64,000 nt of DNA from the NCBI GenBank assembly GCA_027625915.1, contig JANTQA010000036.1, forward strand, positions 615,501 to 679,500, written 5' to 3'. Made by a program: the position numbers and the translations under genes. The first letter of the stretch is position 1, and each line of letters starts with the position of its first letter. The notes beneath the pieces were generated by a model that saw only the letters and a program-made list of their open reading frames with translations, was not told the DNA's origin and searched no databases. This document shows positions 10,705 through 22,734 of this stretch, piece by piece. The DNA comes from Anaeramoeba flamelloides. Lineage: Eukaryota > Metamonada > Anaeramoebidae.

Positions 10705-13648
10705 TTAATTAATTAAAAATAATAAAGAATTAAATCCAATGTAATATCAATATTTTCTTGTTGATTCAGTAAAATATTTGTTTCAACAAAAAAAATAATT
10801 GAAAAAAAAATAAATAAACACTTTATATTTTTATTTCATAATTTTTACGATTTTAATAAATATTAAATAAATTTTCATTTTTATTTTTTTAATAGATTCA
10901 AATAAAAATTTTTCGATAATTTTTTTTTTATATTTTTACTGATTAGATTAGACAAACTATCCAAAAGATGTTGTAAAGTCTCCAAAAAACTTTAAAAGTT
11001 GTAATTTCTCCAAAAAACTTTAAAAGTTGTAATTTCTAGATCAATGGTGAGTTTCCAAATATATAATACAGATGTTCCTATCTCATTGGGTAATTAAGGT
11101 AGTTTTTCTTAAAATTACACATGTTTTATATTTTGAATTTTATGTTGTTGATTTTGTATTTGTGGAATTCGACAAAAATTTGAAATTTGTCTTATTAGTT
11201 TTTATCTCAAAAAAAAAGCAAAGTATAAAATTTTTTGAATCAAAATTTTTCAAAGTATTGGTCATACATAATAGAGCCAAATCATTAATCAATAGTCTAC
11301 TTGCAGATTGTTTTCATTTTTAATCATCATTGCTGGTAATTGAATTATAAATGGGTATAGTGTTTTACTTCCTTTTTCCATATTTTTCTTTTATAAATGT
11401 AGTTCTCAAAAACGAAGGTTGTAGTTTGTGACTTTATTTGAAAAGGGAAAATACTCAGAAAAGGTGGTGAGAATTTTTCCCTTTTATTATTTAAATAACA
11501 GTATATCTGTTATTCGGTCACTTTTGGTTTTTCTTTATTATAGGGGATTTTTTTTTTTTTTTTTTTTTTTGGGGGGGTTGTGATCAACTGATCAGAATAT
11601 ACTATCTGTGTTTGGATGTTTTATAGGTGATAAATTGTATTTTCCGATGGAATTTTGCATATTTTTTTCAATTAATATTAAAGTAGTATGTTTTTCATTC
11701 AGTTTCGGGGTGGTTTATATTATCTTCTTATTATTGGGGGGGGGGGATTGTATGTGAATAAATTGTAATAACCAGATGAAATTGTAATGAAAGTAATCAT
11801 TTTTATCTAACTTTTTAGAGCAATTTTAGTTTTTCATACAAAGCGAAAAGCAAAAATAATTTCTCCATTTGTCAACTTTTTTGTTTTTAATGTTTACTTG
11901 TATTATAACGTAATTGAAAGTGAATTTGGTGGGTTTATTTAGATATTCTGATCTAAATATATTTCCACAATTCTATACAAAATCTTTTTTTTTCAGGTTT
12001 TTAATTTTTTGGGTTGATGGAAGTTCCAGGTGCCCAAGTTTGACTTGGTATTTAAACGACTATGTGGTCAGTTTCTGATAAGTTAGGTATTTGAATCATT
12101 TGTTGGGTATATCTTTATTTAATATTTCGCAGAATAAACATCTTTCTGCTTTAAGGAAGTAACCACCATAAAGTCAAAATTTTCACTTTTTAATATTTTT
12201 AAGGTGGATTTGAAAATAACATTTTTTATTTTGGATATGACTAGATGCTTTTCAGTGTTTAAAGTATGTGTTGAAAAGGCAATGTATTAATTTTAATTTC
12301 AAAGGTAAAATCAAATGTCATAATAGAATGTTAATTTGATTTGTTTAATATGATTGGGGGTGGTATTTGTACATCTTGTAAGAATCAAATGATTGCAAAC
12401 TATTATATTAATATAATCTGAAAAGAAAAAGTGAAAGTGTTTTGTCTTATATCTAAAAAAATAATATCAATAACAAAATTGAATAAATTTCTCAAAATTA
12501 AATATATTTGAATCTATCAAATATTCCCTAAAATCGAAACTACCACAAAATTTGTTAACCAACAAAAAACAATTATTAAACGGCTTCTTTAAAACCCTTT
12601 TACCAATATATTCATTTTAGGTAAATTTGGAATTTTATTGTAGAAAAAACTTAATTTCTCTAAAAGTATCAAAATTCAAAAAATTTAATTTCCAGGGAAT
12701 AGTATTCAACCCATTTTGTGTGAAAGGAATTGGTATCTCAGATGGTCGGAATATTCCTGACCATTTTGAAATCGTATTAACTAAATGAGGGAAAACGCAG
12801 TAGTTAAGAATATTTCTAATTGTACATTATTGCAAAAAATTCATAATCTTAAATATGATCTAAAAATAAAGGGGTAATATCTGATCGTGTAATACTTAAA
12901 TATGCCCTACATAAGGTGAACCAAGCCAAACCTTTATTTTACTCCCCATAATATATAAGAAGCTGGTTTAACCAAAACATACAAACACACATGGTACCAA
13001 ATCTAAAACAACCCATACCAATACCCTGGCCTACATATACATTTACCCTAATATGTACGAACAATTACGTCAATATGCCCAAAAGATGCCAATATCTCTT
13101 TTGATGTTATCGTGGAAAATCCAATATATATATATATTGCCTAGGAGTAAAAAACTTATACTGTTAAACTCGGTATATTGGAAATAAGGTTTATCTAAAA
13201 GTTGTCCAAATTTTTTTTTTATTTGGTTAAAAATTTTTCTGTTATTTTCTATTTTCGGGTATTTTTGATGGAATATTTCAAACACCCATATTTTTTTTTT
13301 ATGAATATTTTCTCTGAAATTGTAATTGTTGATATTAGCAAAATTAAATTTTTGATTTTTTTAAAATTTTTTGGGAATCTAGAATTGAAGAGAACTAATA
13401 TAATTTTTAATGAACTATCACATATTTTAATTCCATTGTTATTATAGTGTTGATACTTCATTAAATTTGTTAATGGGTTAGTAATATTCTATACAAGCAT
13501 ACTTAAATACGATACATTTCAAAATGAATGGAATGAACATCCGTTTTATGTGTAATTATCTTTTTTCCGTGTTGAATTTTGTGACTACTTCAATTATTTT
13601 GAAATATATCTAACACTCCTTACTTATTGTGATATTTTAAGTATAATA

Positions 13649-14054
13649 CACATGTCCAAAAAGTGAGGTCTGAATATTTTAAGTTTTTTTACTAAATTTG
13701 CTATTTTTCCAAAAACTATAAAACTTTTCCTATGCGCCCCGGCGGGAGAGGTTTTTTGTTGAAAAAATTGAGGGTTCTAATAGCAAAAAAATCAATTTAA
13801 TGAAAGAATAAAAATGTTTGGGGTTGTTTTTGTTTTCTGATTTCTGAAAATTATTTTGGATTTTCAATTTCTGTTTCAACCCCAAACATTTTTATTCTTT
13901 CATTAAATTGATTTTTTTGCTATTAGAACCCTCAAGTTTTTCAACAAAAAACCTCTCCCGCCGGGGCGCATAGGAAAAGTTTTATAGTTTTTGGAAAAAT
14001 AGCAAATTTAGTAAAAAAACTTAAAATATTCAGACATCGCTTTTTGGACATGTG
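13649..14054. mobile_element. Foldback element B with near-perfect 180-bp arms
   Basis: The arms, about 13649-13828 and 13878-14054, are complementary with only about three mismatches seen by eye; the spacer is about 50 bp. The outer ends are CACATGTCCAAAAAG and its complement, flanked by TA on both sides, which suggests a TA target duplication. A 14-base GC-rich block (GCGCCCCGGCGGGA) sits in each arm, strikingly unlike its surroundings. No ORF. The high arm identity implies a recent insertion or arm conversion. Confidence 0.9.
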
Positions 14055-14443
14055 TAGGGAAAAAAATACCCAACTTGAAAAATTCCTGGTAAGATTTTGA
14101 AATGTAGATATTAGGAAAATTGTATGTGTAATTTCTAATATTTTAAATCAAATCCTTTTTATAAATAACCGAATTTTAAATGAATTCAGTAATAAACCTA
14201 CCTAAACTTCATTAAAGTGGAATGTCTATAGAATACTATTGTAATTTTTTGATAGCATAAATAGAACAACTTTTTATGAAAAAAATCGAGTTTTAATAAA
14301 GGTTTACTAGAGTTTGGAAAATGATAATTTTATATTCTTTGTTGTTTGATGATTGAAGAGTGTTTTGAACAAGTTTAATTTTCATTAATCGGTATTCTAA
14401 TAAGTTAGTGGGTTATAATTTTCAAAAGTTCGATTCTTATATA

Positions 14444-14918
14444 CAGTGGTGGAAATAACCCGTTCAGACAATCTTTAACCCATTACAAAAATTTAACTCG
14501 TGTTTTTTTTTCAGACTTGGGTATTGGAAGACCAGAAATCACTAATAGATTCTTGGTTCAGAACCAAATTGACTTTAGAGGTTAGATCTTTGATTAATCA
14601 AAATGGATCAATTATATTAAATGCTTTTGTTTCAAAAATTTCATCATATTTACAAAATTTGTGAGATTAAATGAATTTTTTATAAAAATTCAAAAAATGA
14701 AATTTTACTCATTATCTTGTCAAAAAATAACATTTTAATCTTCCAGTATCTTTATAATTCTTTTTTAAAATTTATTTAAAGAACCCTATTTCTTGTTTAT
14801 ATACTGCTGCCACCCCATTAATTTGTTTCTTTTATTTCTAGAGTCAGCCAATATTTTTTGCATGAGTTAAATTTTAGTTATGGGTTAAAATAAAAAACAT
14901 GGATTAGTAACACCACTG
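14444..14918. mobile_element. 475-bp MITE D nested in C2
   Basis: Ends CAGTGGTG and CACCACTG, flanked by TA on each side. The inverted similarity continues about 70 bp inward (TTTAACCCAT and AAAATTTAACTC blocks on both arms). No ORF. Ends and TA site fit a Tc1/mariner-related MITE; this is inferred. Confidence 0.75.
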
Positions 14919-14949
14919 TAAAGGATTTGATTGAAAATATTAGAAATTA

Positions 14950-15081
14950 TATAGTTGTTTTAAAAAAGTTTGGACTCGAAGTTTTATAAGTAGGGCTTAA
15001 AACTGTCTAATTCTTATGTTTTAATCAGTTCAGTCAACATCTAATAAAAGTTTTGGTACACACTTTTCGAAAACAACTGTA
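14950..15081. mobile_element. 132-bp MITE A2 nested in the right terminus of C2
   Basis: Same length, termini (TATAGTTGTTTTAAAAAAGT; complement of TACAGTTGTTTTCGAAAAGT) and interior as A1. It splits the C2 terminal repeat, so it inserted after C2. Confidence 0.85.
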
Positions 15082-15431
15082 CTACATTTTTCCTAATATT
15101 CACAATTAAAAATCTTGTCACGGGGATTTTTTTTATGTTAGGTATTTTTTCGCTCCTTTACTTTTGGTTTTATTTCGTTTTTAAAGTATTTCTTTGTTAA
15201 TAAAGTTCTCTATCAAATTTGGTAAAACATGAATCAGGATTACTTGTCCTGTACAAAATTAAAAAAACTAAGATCCAAAACAAAATAAAACAAAAGCGTT
15301 ATGGATTAAATTTGGGTTTTATTGTTTTTGAAATTTTAATGAGTAAAGTGGTGTTTGGATCTACGATCTTGAAAAAAGAGATTTAATAAAAAAAAGAAAG
15401 AAAGCATTCCAACAAATTTATTTTAATAAAT

Positions 15432-15737
15432 TTAAACACCATAACCATAAACAGTTCTTCTTTGTCTTTTAAGTGCATAGACAACATCCAAAACTGTAAC
15501 TGTTTTTCTTCTTGCGTGTTCTGTGTAGGTAACTGCATCTCGAACAACGTTTTCAAGGAAGGCTCTGAGCACGTTTCGTACTTCATCATAGATTGTTGCT
15601 GAGATTCTTTTGACACCTCCTCTTCTGGCCAATCTTCTGATAGCTGGTCGACTGATACCTTTGACAGATTCAAGAATTGCTTTTCTTCTTTTGGCTCCTC
15701 CTTTTCCCATTCCTTTTCCTTTTCCTTTTCCAGACAT
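15432..15737 (-). CDS. Histone H4
   Basis: Core histone H4, 101 codons without an intron. The whole histone fold is recognisable: [32 protein letters not shown] and [16 protein letters not shown], with the C-terminus YGYGV in place of the usual YGFGG. The tail starts [16 protein letters not shown], so acetylatable lysines are kept, but it is two residues shorter than the usual 103 (with Met): one glycine is missing near positions 6-7 and the histidine at 18 is absent. The ATG at 15737 is the only start giving the canonical SGxGKG tail. It is divergently transcribed from the H3 gene across 1.15 kb, the common histone-pair arrangement, so shared S-phase regulation is likely but not shown. Confidence 0.97.
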   Translation of the reverse strand: MSGKGKGKGMGKGGAKRRKAILESVKGISRPAIRRLARRGGVKRISATIYDEVRNVLRAFLENVVRDAVTYTEHARRKTVTVLDVVYALKRQRRTVYGYGV

Positions 15738-16892
15738 ATTAGTAAATTATTGTTTATAAAGTTTTTTAAATAATAAAAAAATGATTTTCTAAAATTGATA
15801 TTTTCTCTTTAAAGATATTTTCCAGATTAAATTATTAAAAAACAGGTAATTTCAATGATAATTGATCTTAAACGTTTATTACTTGAATTAATTAAATGAA
15901 TAAGAATATAATTGAAAAGGAATTCTAAAAAAAAAAAAAAAATTTATATATTTCAAAATAATCCAATATTTTTACGAATTGAGATTGACTTTTTTTAGTA
16001 ATAAAGAAATATCCAAAAAAACAACAGATTAATTCAAATAATCAATAAAATAAAGACTCAAATTAAATTAACAAGAAAACAGAGCCAATACAATGAAAAC
16101 ACAAAAGACAATTTTATTAAATGAGTGAGATTGTTAGTTTTTACAAAAATACTTTTAAAAAAATTGTAAGTAAGAATATTGGAAATTGTAATATTTTCAT
16201 CTACAAAAAGATCCAAATCAAATTTTAGGATTTATTTAAATAAACAAAAACGTTACAAGTCTTTTGAAAATAATGAATGAGTTCTTTGTCTATAGGAAAA
16301 ATCTGGAAATAATTAATTGTACCAATAAAAAAAAATTAATCATTTCCTTCTCTTTTCAATTTTTAACACCAAAAAATGTAAACGTGTGTTCTTATCCAAA
16401 ATAATAAATTTTGCTTGATTTTTTTTAAGAGAAAAAATTTAAAAAATATTTTATCGATCCATCCTTTTGATTAATTGTTAAATTTTTAGTATGAATACAT
16501 ATTTTGATAATAACTGATTGTCTCAGTGATTGATTCAATTTCCATTCCAAATAACCATAGAAGAAATAATAATACAAATCTTATTTATCAATTAATTAAA
16601 GATCATTTATTATCAAATTAAAAATAAAAAAAAGAAAAAAGGAATGAAAATTTAATTCGTAAAAATATTGGATTATTTTTAAAATTTTTTTTTTTTTAAT
16701 TAATTTTCTAAACTATTTTGTTATTGAACAATATTTCAAAATATTGACCAAAATTCAATGAGACAATTACACATTTAAATTTATTGGATACTAATTAATT
16801 AATAGATTTGATTTTAAAAATTTATTTCGCAATACATAAATTCATTTTTTTTATTATTCAATAAAAATTATTATTTAACTTTTTAAATCAAA
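15738..16892. promoter_or_regulatory. Divergent H4-H3 intergenic (bidirectional promoter) region
   Basis: About 1.15 kb of AT-rich DNA between two head-to-head histone genes; it must hold both promoters. A TTTATAAA-like stretch lies about 15-25 bases upstream of the H4 ATG (in the complement), and a long T/A-rich tract precedes H3. No repeat family recognised elsewhere in the window was found here. Promoter function is inferred from gene orientation only; no element was matched to a known motif. Confidence 0.5.
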
Positions 16893-17438
16893 ATGGCAAG
16901 AACAAAACACGCAGGACAAAAAGGAACCAAAGGACAAAAAGGACAAAAAGGTAGAAAATCCACTGGAGGAAAAGGCCCAAAAAAAGGACAAAAAGGACAA
17001 AAAGGTAGAAAGGGACAAAAAGGCCGAAAAGGAACCAAAGGACAAAAGGGACAAAAAGGAAGAAAAGGTACCAAAGGAACAAAGGGAACAAAGGGTACTA
17101 AGGGAACCAAAGGTGCCAAAGGTGAAAAAGGTACTAAAAGACCAAGAAGATACAGACCAGGTACAGTTGCCTTGAGAGAAATCAAAAAATACCAAAAATC
17201 AACTGAATTACTTTTAAGAAAGCTCCCATTCCAAAGACTCGTAAGAGACATCGCACAAGAATACAAAGGTGATCTTCGTTTCCAAAGCGCAGCCATCGCA
17301 GCCTTACAAGAAGCTACTGAAGCTTACGTTGTTGGTGTACTTGAAGACACAAATCTTTGTGCCATTCACGCTAAAAGAGTCACCATCATGGACCGTGATC
17401 TTTCCTTAGCAGTTAAAATTAGAGGAGACAAACTCTAA
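16893..17438 (+). CDS. Histone H3 with a long G-X-K repeat N-terminal tail
   Basis: Histone H3 of 181 codons against 136 in the usual family member (counting Met). The core is clearly H3: [56 protein letters not shown]. The C-terminal helix is more divergent ([14 protein letters not shown]). The tail begins ARTK, then five G-X-K triplets (X = Q, T, R), then [11 protein letters not shown], which corresponds to K9-K18 of ordinary H3. Seventeen further G-X-K triplets (X = Q, R, T, A, E) run to TKRPRRYRP, matching the K36-R42 region. The second tail block with K27 (ARKSAP) is absent. The repeats lie at about 16914-17138 and are coded by 9-bp units such as ggacaaaaa. The gene has no intron and starts at the only ATG that gives ARTK. 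It is divergent to H4. Nucleosome assembly by the core is expected; the role of the tail is unknown. Confidence 0.97.
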   Translation: MARTKHAGQKGTKGQKGQKGRKSTGGKGPKKGQKGQKGRKGQKGRKGTKGQKGQKGRKGTKGTKGTKGTKGTKGAKGEKGTKRPRRYRPGTVALREIKKYQKSTELLLRKLPFQRLVRDIAQEYKGDLRFQSAAIAALQEATEAYVVGVLEDTNLCAIHAKRVTIMDRDLSLAVKIRGDKL

Positions 17439-17949
17439 ATTAATAACTTTTAAACCCCTTTTTAAAAATTTTCTTTTTTAATAATTCTTCTTTCTTTTTT
17501 CTTTTTTTTTCTTTTGAAAGATTTTCTTTTTGATTTTAAGAAAATACTTTTCCAAGAGAATGATAAATAAAGATCTTAATTTAATTTTAACTTGACTTAT
17601 TACTTTTTTTTTTTTTTTTTTTTTTTGTCTGATTGAATTTTTTATTTGAAAGATTTGGAGAGGATTTATTTATCAGAGTATTACCTCAAGGAGCCGATAA
17701 AATATGAGTTTTTATTGTTCAGTTTATACACAAAGTAATTATGAAGTAAGAAGCTCAAAAAAAACATCTTTATTTACTGGTATTTGTATTATCATTGGAA
17801 AAATTTTCACTGCATTTTCAATTTTGATTTTTCAAATAAAGACTGAACCCACAAATTACAACCTACTTTTTAAAATCTCAATAAAAAAAAGAAACATATG
17901 GAAAAAGATGTGAAATTTTTTCCCTTTTAGAATTCAAAAACCAGTAAAG

Positions 17950-18434
17950 CAGTCAAAAAAATACTCGACATGAAAAAAATCCCGGACAAGATTTTTAATT
18001 GTGAATATTAGTAAAATTATTGTGTAATTTCCTTTATTTACAATCAAATTCCTTTTTTTTCACTAAACCAACCTTTTTAAATTTTAACTCATCCACTTTT
18101 AGAATGATGATTGGTGAAATCACACTTGTTCAAAACACTCTTCAATCAATCAAAAAACAAGAAGAAAAATTATAATTTTCCAAACTCTACAAACCTTTAA
18201 TAAAACTCGATTGTTTTTCAAAAAAAGTTGATCAACATATGGCTATCAAACAATTACTCGAGTATTCTAGAGACACCTTACTTTTGAGAACTTTAGGTAG
18301 GTATATTACTAATCTCATAAAAAAATTGGTTATTTATAATAAGGATTTTATTAAAATTAGACAAAAATTTTACTAATACTCACAATTAAAAATCTTTTCA
18401 GGGATTTTTTTCATGTTGGGTATTTTTTTCACTA
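17950..18434. mobile_element. 485-bp inverted-repeat element C1
   Basis: Terminal inverted repeats of about 68 bp with about seven differences: left AGTCAAAAAAATACTCGACA, right the complement of AGTGAAAAAAATACCCAACA, both continuing through GATTTTTAATTGTGA. No ORF. C2 at 14057-15154 is a second, interrupted copy. Confidence 0.8.
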
Positions 18435-19635
18435 CGATATAAAAAATGAACAACAAATCTAATTTAAGGAACTAACTTGACCATCAAAACCAGGTAAGCG
18501 TATATAAAAACATTCAAAGATCAGAATATAATATCTCAGCAAAATTTACCTACCGAGAATGTGTTTTACTGTTGTCTGAATAATGTGTGTCAAAAAAAGT
18601 TATTCTGTTTGCAAATAAAAAGTGTGTTTTTTTTGTTATAGAAGGTCTAAACATTAACGAATTAAAGAAACCAACAATACCCCCCCCAGTAAATATGGTT
18701 TTGCCATTCTCTTAAAGATCTTATTATTTAATAAAAAAATTCCAAAAATAAAGGATCAAATTGATAAAATTTATCTCAAATAATATAGTAAAGTTAAAGA
18801 AAATTTTTATCTATCAAAAAAATATCTAAAAAAAATCAAAAAAAGATGAGAAAATGAAGAGATTTTTTCCACAAATTGCATTCCTAATTAAAATTTCAAA
18901 AAATAACAAGGAGTTTACATTCAAAATTGATTTAAACTTGGGTATAAAACTGTGCTGTGAATTGGATGTTCTATAGGAAATATAGGAAAAAAAAATATTG
19001 ATTATATTTTGAAGCACTACTTATGGTGGCTGTGAAAGTATTATTTTGATCTTTGTACACTACTTTTAAAAACAATCAAAGATTACCCAGTAGATATTTT
19101 TTTCCAACCAAAACTGGGAAGTGTATATAAAAACATTCAAAGATCAGGATGAAAAATCCTAGTTAAATATATCCACTGAGAATTTCTGTACAAAAAAATA
19201 CCATTTTCAAAATTCCAACATTTTTTCACATAATTATCCCCAACTTAGATCCTGCCAGAATTTGATTTTATCATTTTTATAACTTCCAGTTCAAATTTAT
19301 AACCACAAAAAAGATGACCAAGCCGTTCTAAATATTTTTTACAGTTTTTTTTTAAAGTTTCAAGTTTTTGAAAAGAGGAACTTGTACTTCAAAATTTATA
19401 CAAGAGATTCATTGTTAGAAATTTTCTTCGATTGCACGTTTAAAACACTTGGAATCGATCACAACTTTGTCCCATACACACGCGAGACATGAAAACCAAA
19501 AAAAGGATTATTGTAAAATAGCCCTTCTTTTGATTGACAAAATTCAAATAAAAAAAAAAACAATCATAGGATCTACCAGGAAGAAAAAAACCATTTATTA
19601 AGAAAAACCCACCAGTACTTCTTTTACAAAATTTA

Positions 19636-19636
<1 letters not shown>

Positions 19637-19668
<32 letters not shown>
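19637..19668. repeat. (CA)n microsatellite
   Basis: About 15 CA units followed by a short TATA. The low-complexity ORF that runs through it on the minus strand is not a gene. Confidence 0.9.
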
Positions 19669-19672
<4 letters not shown>

Positions 19673-21829
19673 GATTTATTAGGATCTTTATTGTTAAAAA
19701 ATCCAATTAAAAAAAAAAATTTCTAAGATTACTCAATTATCAAAAATCCAAAATTTTAAAATAAAAATTGATTTTTTCTTCTTATTAAATTTTCAACTGC
19801 TTAAATCCATTCAATTTAAAACAAATATTTTTCTTTAAGGGATCAGTAACCCTTCTTTATTTTTTTTTTTCACGAATACAAAAGAGTAATTATTTATGAA
19901 TATGCACAATTAAACCCGATATACTACTCCACCAATAAACTTTACAGAGATGAATTATCATTTCTTAAAGTGTTCATTTTTTTATTGTCAGAAAGGAGTA
20001 ATCAAAGAAAATTTACAAAATAAAAAAGAGAAGAAGAAAAATAATTAAAATAGTAAATTAAAAAAGATATTATATCATTTGTATGACCAAATTAAAAATG
20101 ATCCACTCCCTGAAACAGGACGAATAAAAATCAGATTGAAAGATTATCAACAATAAATAAGATCCTACAAACTATGATTAAAAAGGTTCATTTTCCCTAA
20201 TGGGATTTTCAGTCGAAATATCTGTTTCTTTTTTGTTTGGTTTTTTGTGATAAAAAAAGAAAACGAAAAATCTGAATTTTTTTTTATATTAGGAGAAATC
20301 TCACTTTGTGTAATTTCTGAGAGTATGTACGAATAAATAACCAGGAACCTTTAATCTTATTTTAAAAATATAATATAAATAAATCCAATATTGAATCCTT
20401 AAAGAGAAAAAAAAATAATTATCTATTTCATTCACAAATATTTATAAAATTTCTTGAAATTTAAAAGAATAACCAATCTTCTTTTTAAAATATTAAGAGT
20501 ATGAACAGTTAATAATTAGTACTAAAATCCGTTATTTAAGAATACCTATTATTTTTGGTTTATTAGATTTATTTATTTGAATTAGTTTTATTTGTTTTGA
20601 AAAGCATTAATAAAATTTCAAAACATTTGCAAAGCCTATTTGATATATTTAATCTTTGGGTTGTTAATAACCCACTAAAAGAACTAAGATTGGGATATTA
20701 ATAAATCATTATAAATAATCAAATTAGAAATTATTTTTTTAGATTATAAGTTGAATTATCAAGGTTTTAAAAAAGCATTTTGAGAGAATTTTTAATTTGT
20801 TTGTTTTGGTTCTTTTTTTCATATTTTTTTGTTCAAAAAAAGAAAAAATTGATTTGAACTGTTCTTTGAATCAATAAAATATATTTTTTAAACAAGTATA
20901 AAATAATTATTATAATTTTTTTGAAATTCTGTAGATTGTTTAAACTAGGTTATTTTAAAACTTAGTGGTTTCATTTTAAAAGGGTATTTTAGTATACTTC
21001 CTTTCCAGACAATTAGATTTCAATCTTCTTTCAAAGAATCTATATTTTTTTTTAAAAAAATCGGAAATATGTTGAATTTTGAACTTTTCAAAAAATTGAA
21101 GAATGTGGATCATCCTTTTAAAAATAATAATTTTTTCATAAAATCCCATTAAAAATAAGTATAATTATGTTTTCATCAGATTTTTACTTTGTTTTTCAAT
21201 CTCAAGATGTGGTAAATTTTTTTTTTGAATCTGCTATTAAATTCAATTGAAGATTTTTTTTGTTTACTAGAACTGAAGCTCACAATTAATTTAATCCAAT
21301 TTAATACAATTTGTGGTTATTTAACAACACTCGAAATTTGATAAAGTAAGGATTTGGTAATATTCCTGAGAAAATAATAACTTATTTGTAAAATAGAAAA
21401 AATGAAAAAAATATCTTTGAGATCTCAAAAAGAGCTAAAGATCGAGACTTCCAAAAGCAGAATAATTGTTTTGAAAATTATACTTTACAATAGTTCAACA
21501 TTGGATAGTGAGTGTCTCTATTTGCCACCCCTTTCTTAAAATTTCTTCAGTGTCAATGTTGATTTTTAGAGATCGTTCGCACATCAATGTTGGTTAGTTT
21601 TTGATTGTTATTAGCCACTTAAAACATCAAAAAATTATGCTTTTTTTTCTATTTCAGAAAATTTTTTTTCATTCTAATGACTTAAATCGTAAGTCATTAT
21701 TGTACAAATTTTAGACATCAAAAAACTCTGCAATTTTTTTTTTTATTATTTTTTAGGATCTTTTCTAACCTCAAAATTCATTTATTTTTATCCAAGTGCT
21801 TCACAATGAAAATTCCTTTTTAGAAGTGA

Positions 21830-22000
21830 AACTAAACCCCATTTCACTCAAAGAAGCCCAGCTAAAAATAAAAAAGTTACTTTATTTTTAAGAATCAACC
21901 AAACTTAGATTGTTGAGAAACATGGGAAATAATAAACTTTGTATTAGAGTCGATAATCATTAAAGAAAAGCTTGAACAAAGCATAATTTTCAAAAATGAA
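21830..22000 (+). repeat. Family F left-end fragment (F2)
   Basis: CATTTCACTCAAAGAAGCCC and about 150 bp downstream match the left part of the element at 56773-57333, including TTATTTTTAAGAATCAACCA. The right end was not found nearby. Confidence 0.65.
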
Positions 22001-22309
22001 AAAAAAAAAACAAACTAGATATTATATGGCACTTGGTGGACACATTCTTTAGGTTTTCCACATTTCTATTGAATTGATTAAAGTCTATCTTTCTTACTGA
22101 TTCCTCTCAAATCCTTAGAATACATAGGGCACGTCTGTTAAGTTTTCTAGAATTTAAAAGAAAAGAGTAAAATCAGAGATTTTTCTCGACCTATTCGAAT
22201 TACATAAACCTTGGACAAGTAATATTTATCATCAGTAAAGTGAACAAAAAACATACACCGAAAGTATAAAACCATGTTTCAAAATTACACCCATATTGGT
22301 TTTTTTTCT

Positions 22310-22690
22310 TATTTTTAAAATGTAACATCTTGTTCAACACCAATAATATATCTAAATTCAAATCAATTTTGAACACAAAGTCCTTGGTATTTTATCTAAA
22401 TTTTAAATTACTAATTGAATTTATATAAAATATTTTTGTCTTATTCTCAATTTTTACGAAATTTTATGTTTTTTTGATGATAAAAAGTTTTTTAAAAATT
22501 TACTCTATTTTTTGAGAAAAATTTTCCAATTTGATCCTTTATTAACAGATTTTTTTTAATAATAGAACTTTAAGAAACCAGAACCTGATTAACTTATGAT
22601 TTATTGTTGGTTTCTTTGATCTTTTTAAGGTATAGGTCTCTATATAAAAGAGAAACAGACCCTTTATTTTGAAATACAGATTTTACAAAT
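22310..22690 (+). repeat. Dispersed repeat K, copy 1
   Basis: Shares ordered blocks with 46940-47290: TTTTAAAATGTAA, GAACTTTAAGAAACCA, TTTATTGTTGG and a TAGGTC(T/C) segment. No ORF or clear termini. Confidence 0.5.
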
Positions 22691-22734
22691 CTGAGAATTG
22701 TTATTTTACCAACAGTAATTGTTTTTCGAGATTT

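Larger units (their letters stand above)
14057..15154. mobile_element. Inverted-repeat element C2 (contains elements D and A2)
   Basis: The termini around AAAAAAATACCCAAC (14063 onward) and the complement ending at 15154 match the 68-bp terminal repeats of element C1 (17950-18434). The interior at 14150-14440 matches C1 in reverse orientation. The copy is lengthened by element D (14444-14918) and by MITE A2 in its right terminus. It begins directly after the TA that closes foldback B. Confidence 0.75.
10408..15431. other. Intergenic region between MST and H4 genes
   Basis: No gene recognised. Holds a (TA)n tract at 10666-10700, a 28-bp unit repeated twice at about 10981-11037, homopolymer T/G runs at about 11549-11577 and a G run at 11736-11747. 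The + strand is G/T-rich at about 11.1-12.4 kb and A/C-rich at about 12.5-13.1 kb. A nested cluster of inverted-repeat elements occupies 13649-15154. Confidence 0.6.

Noticed and set aside
11072-11323. 83-codon ORF rich in Phe, Val and Lys
   Set aside because: Composition follows the local G/T-rich strand; no domain, start context or neighbouring exon.
16875-17296. Several minus-strand ORFs over the H3 gene
   Set aside because: They mirror the G-X-K codon repeats (Phe/Leu/Pro-rich products) and have no independent support.
19440-19706. 88-codon minus-strand ORF with CVCV run
   Set aside because: Built across the CA microsatellite; the rest is low-complexity.
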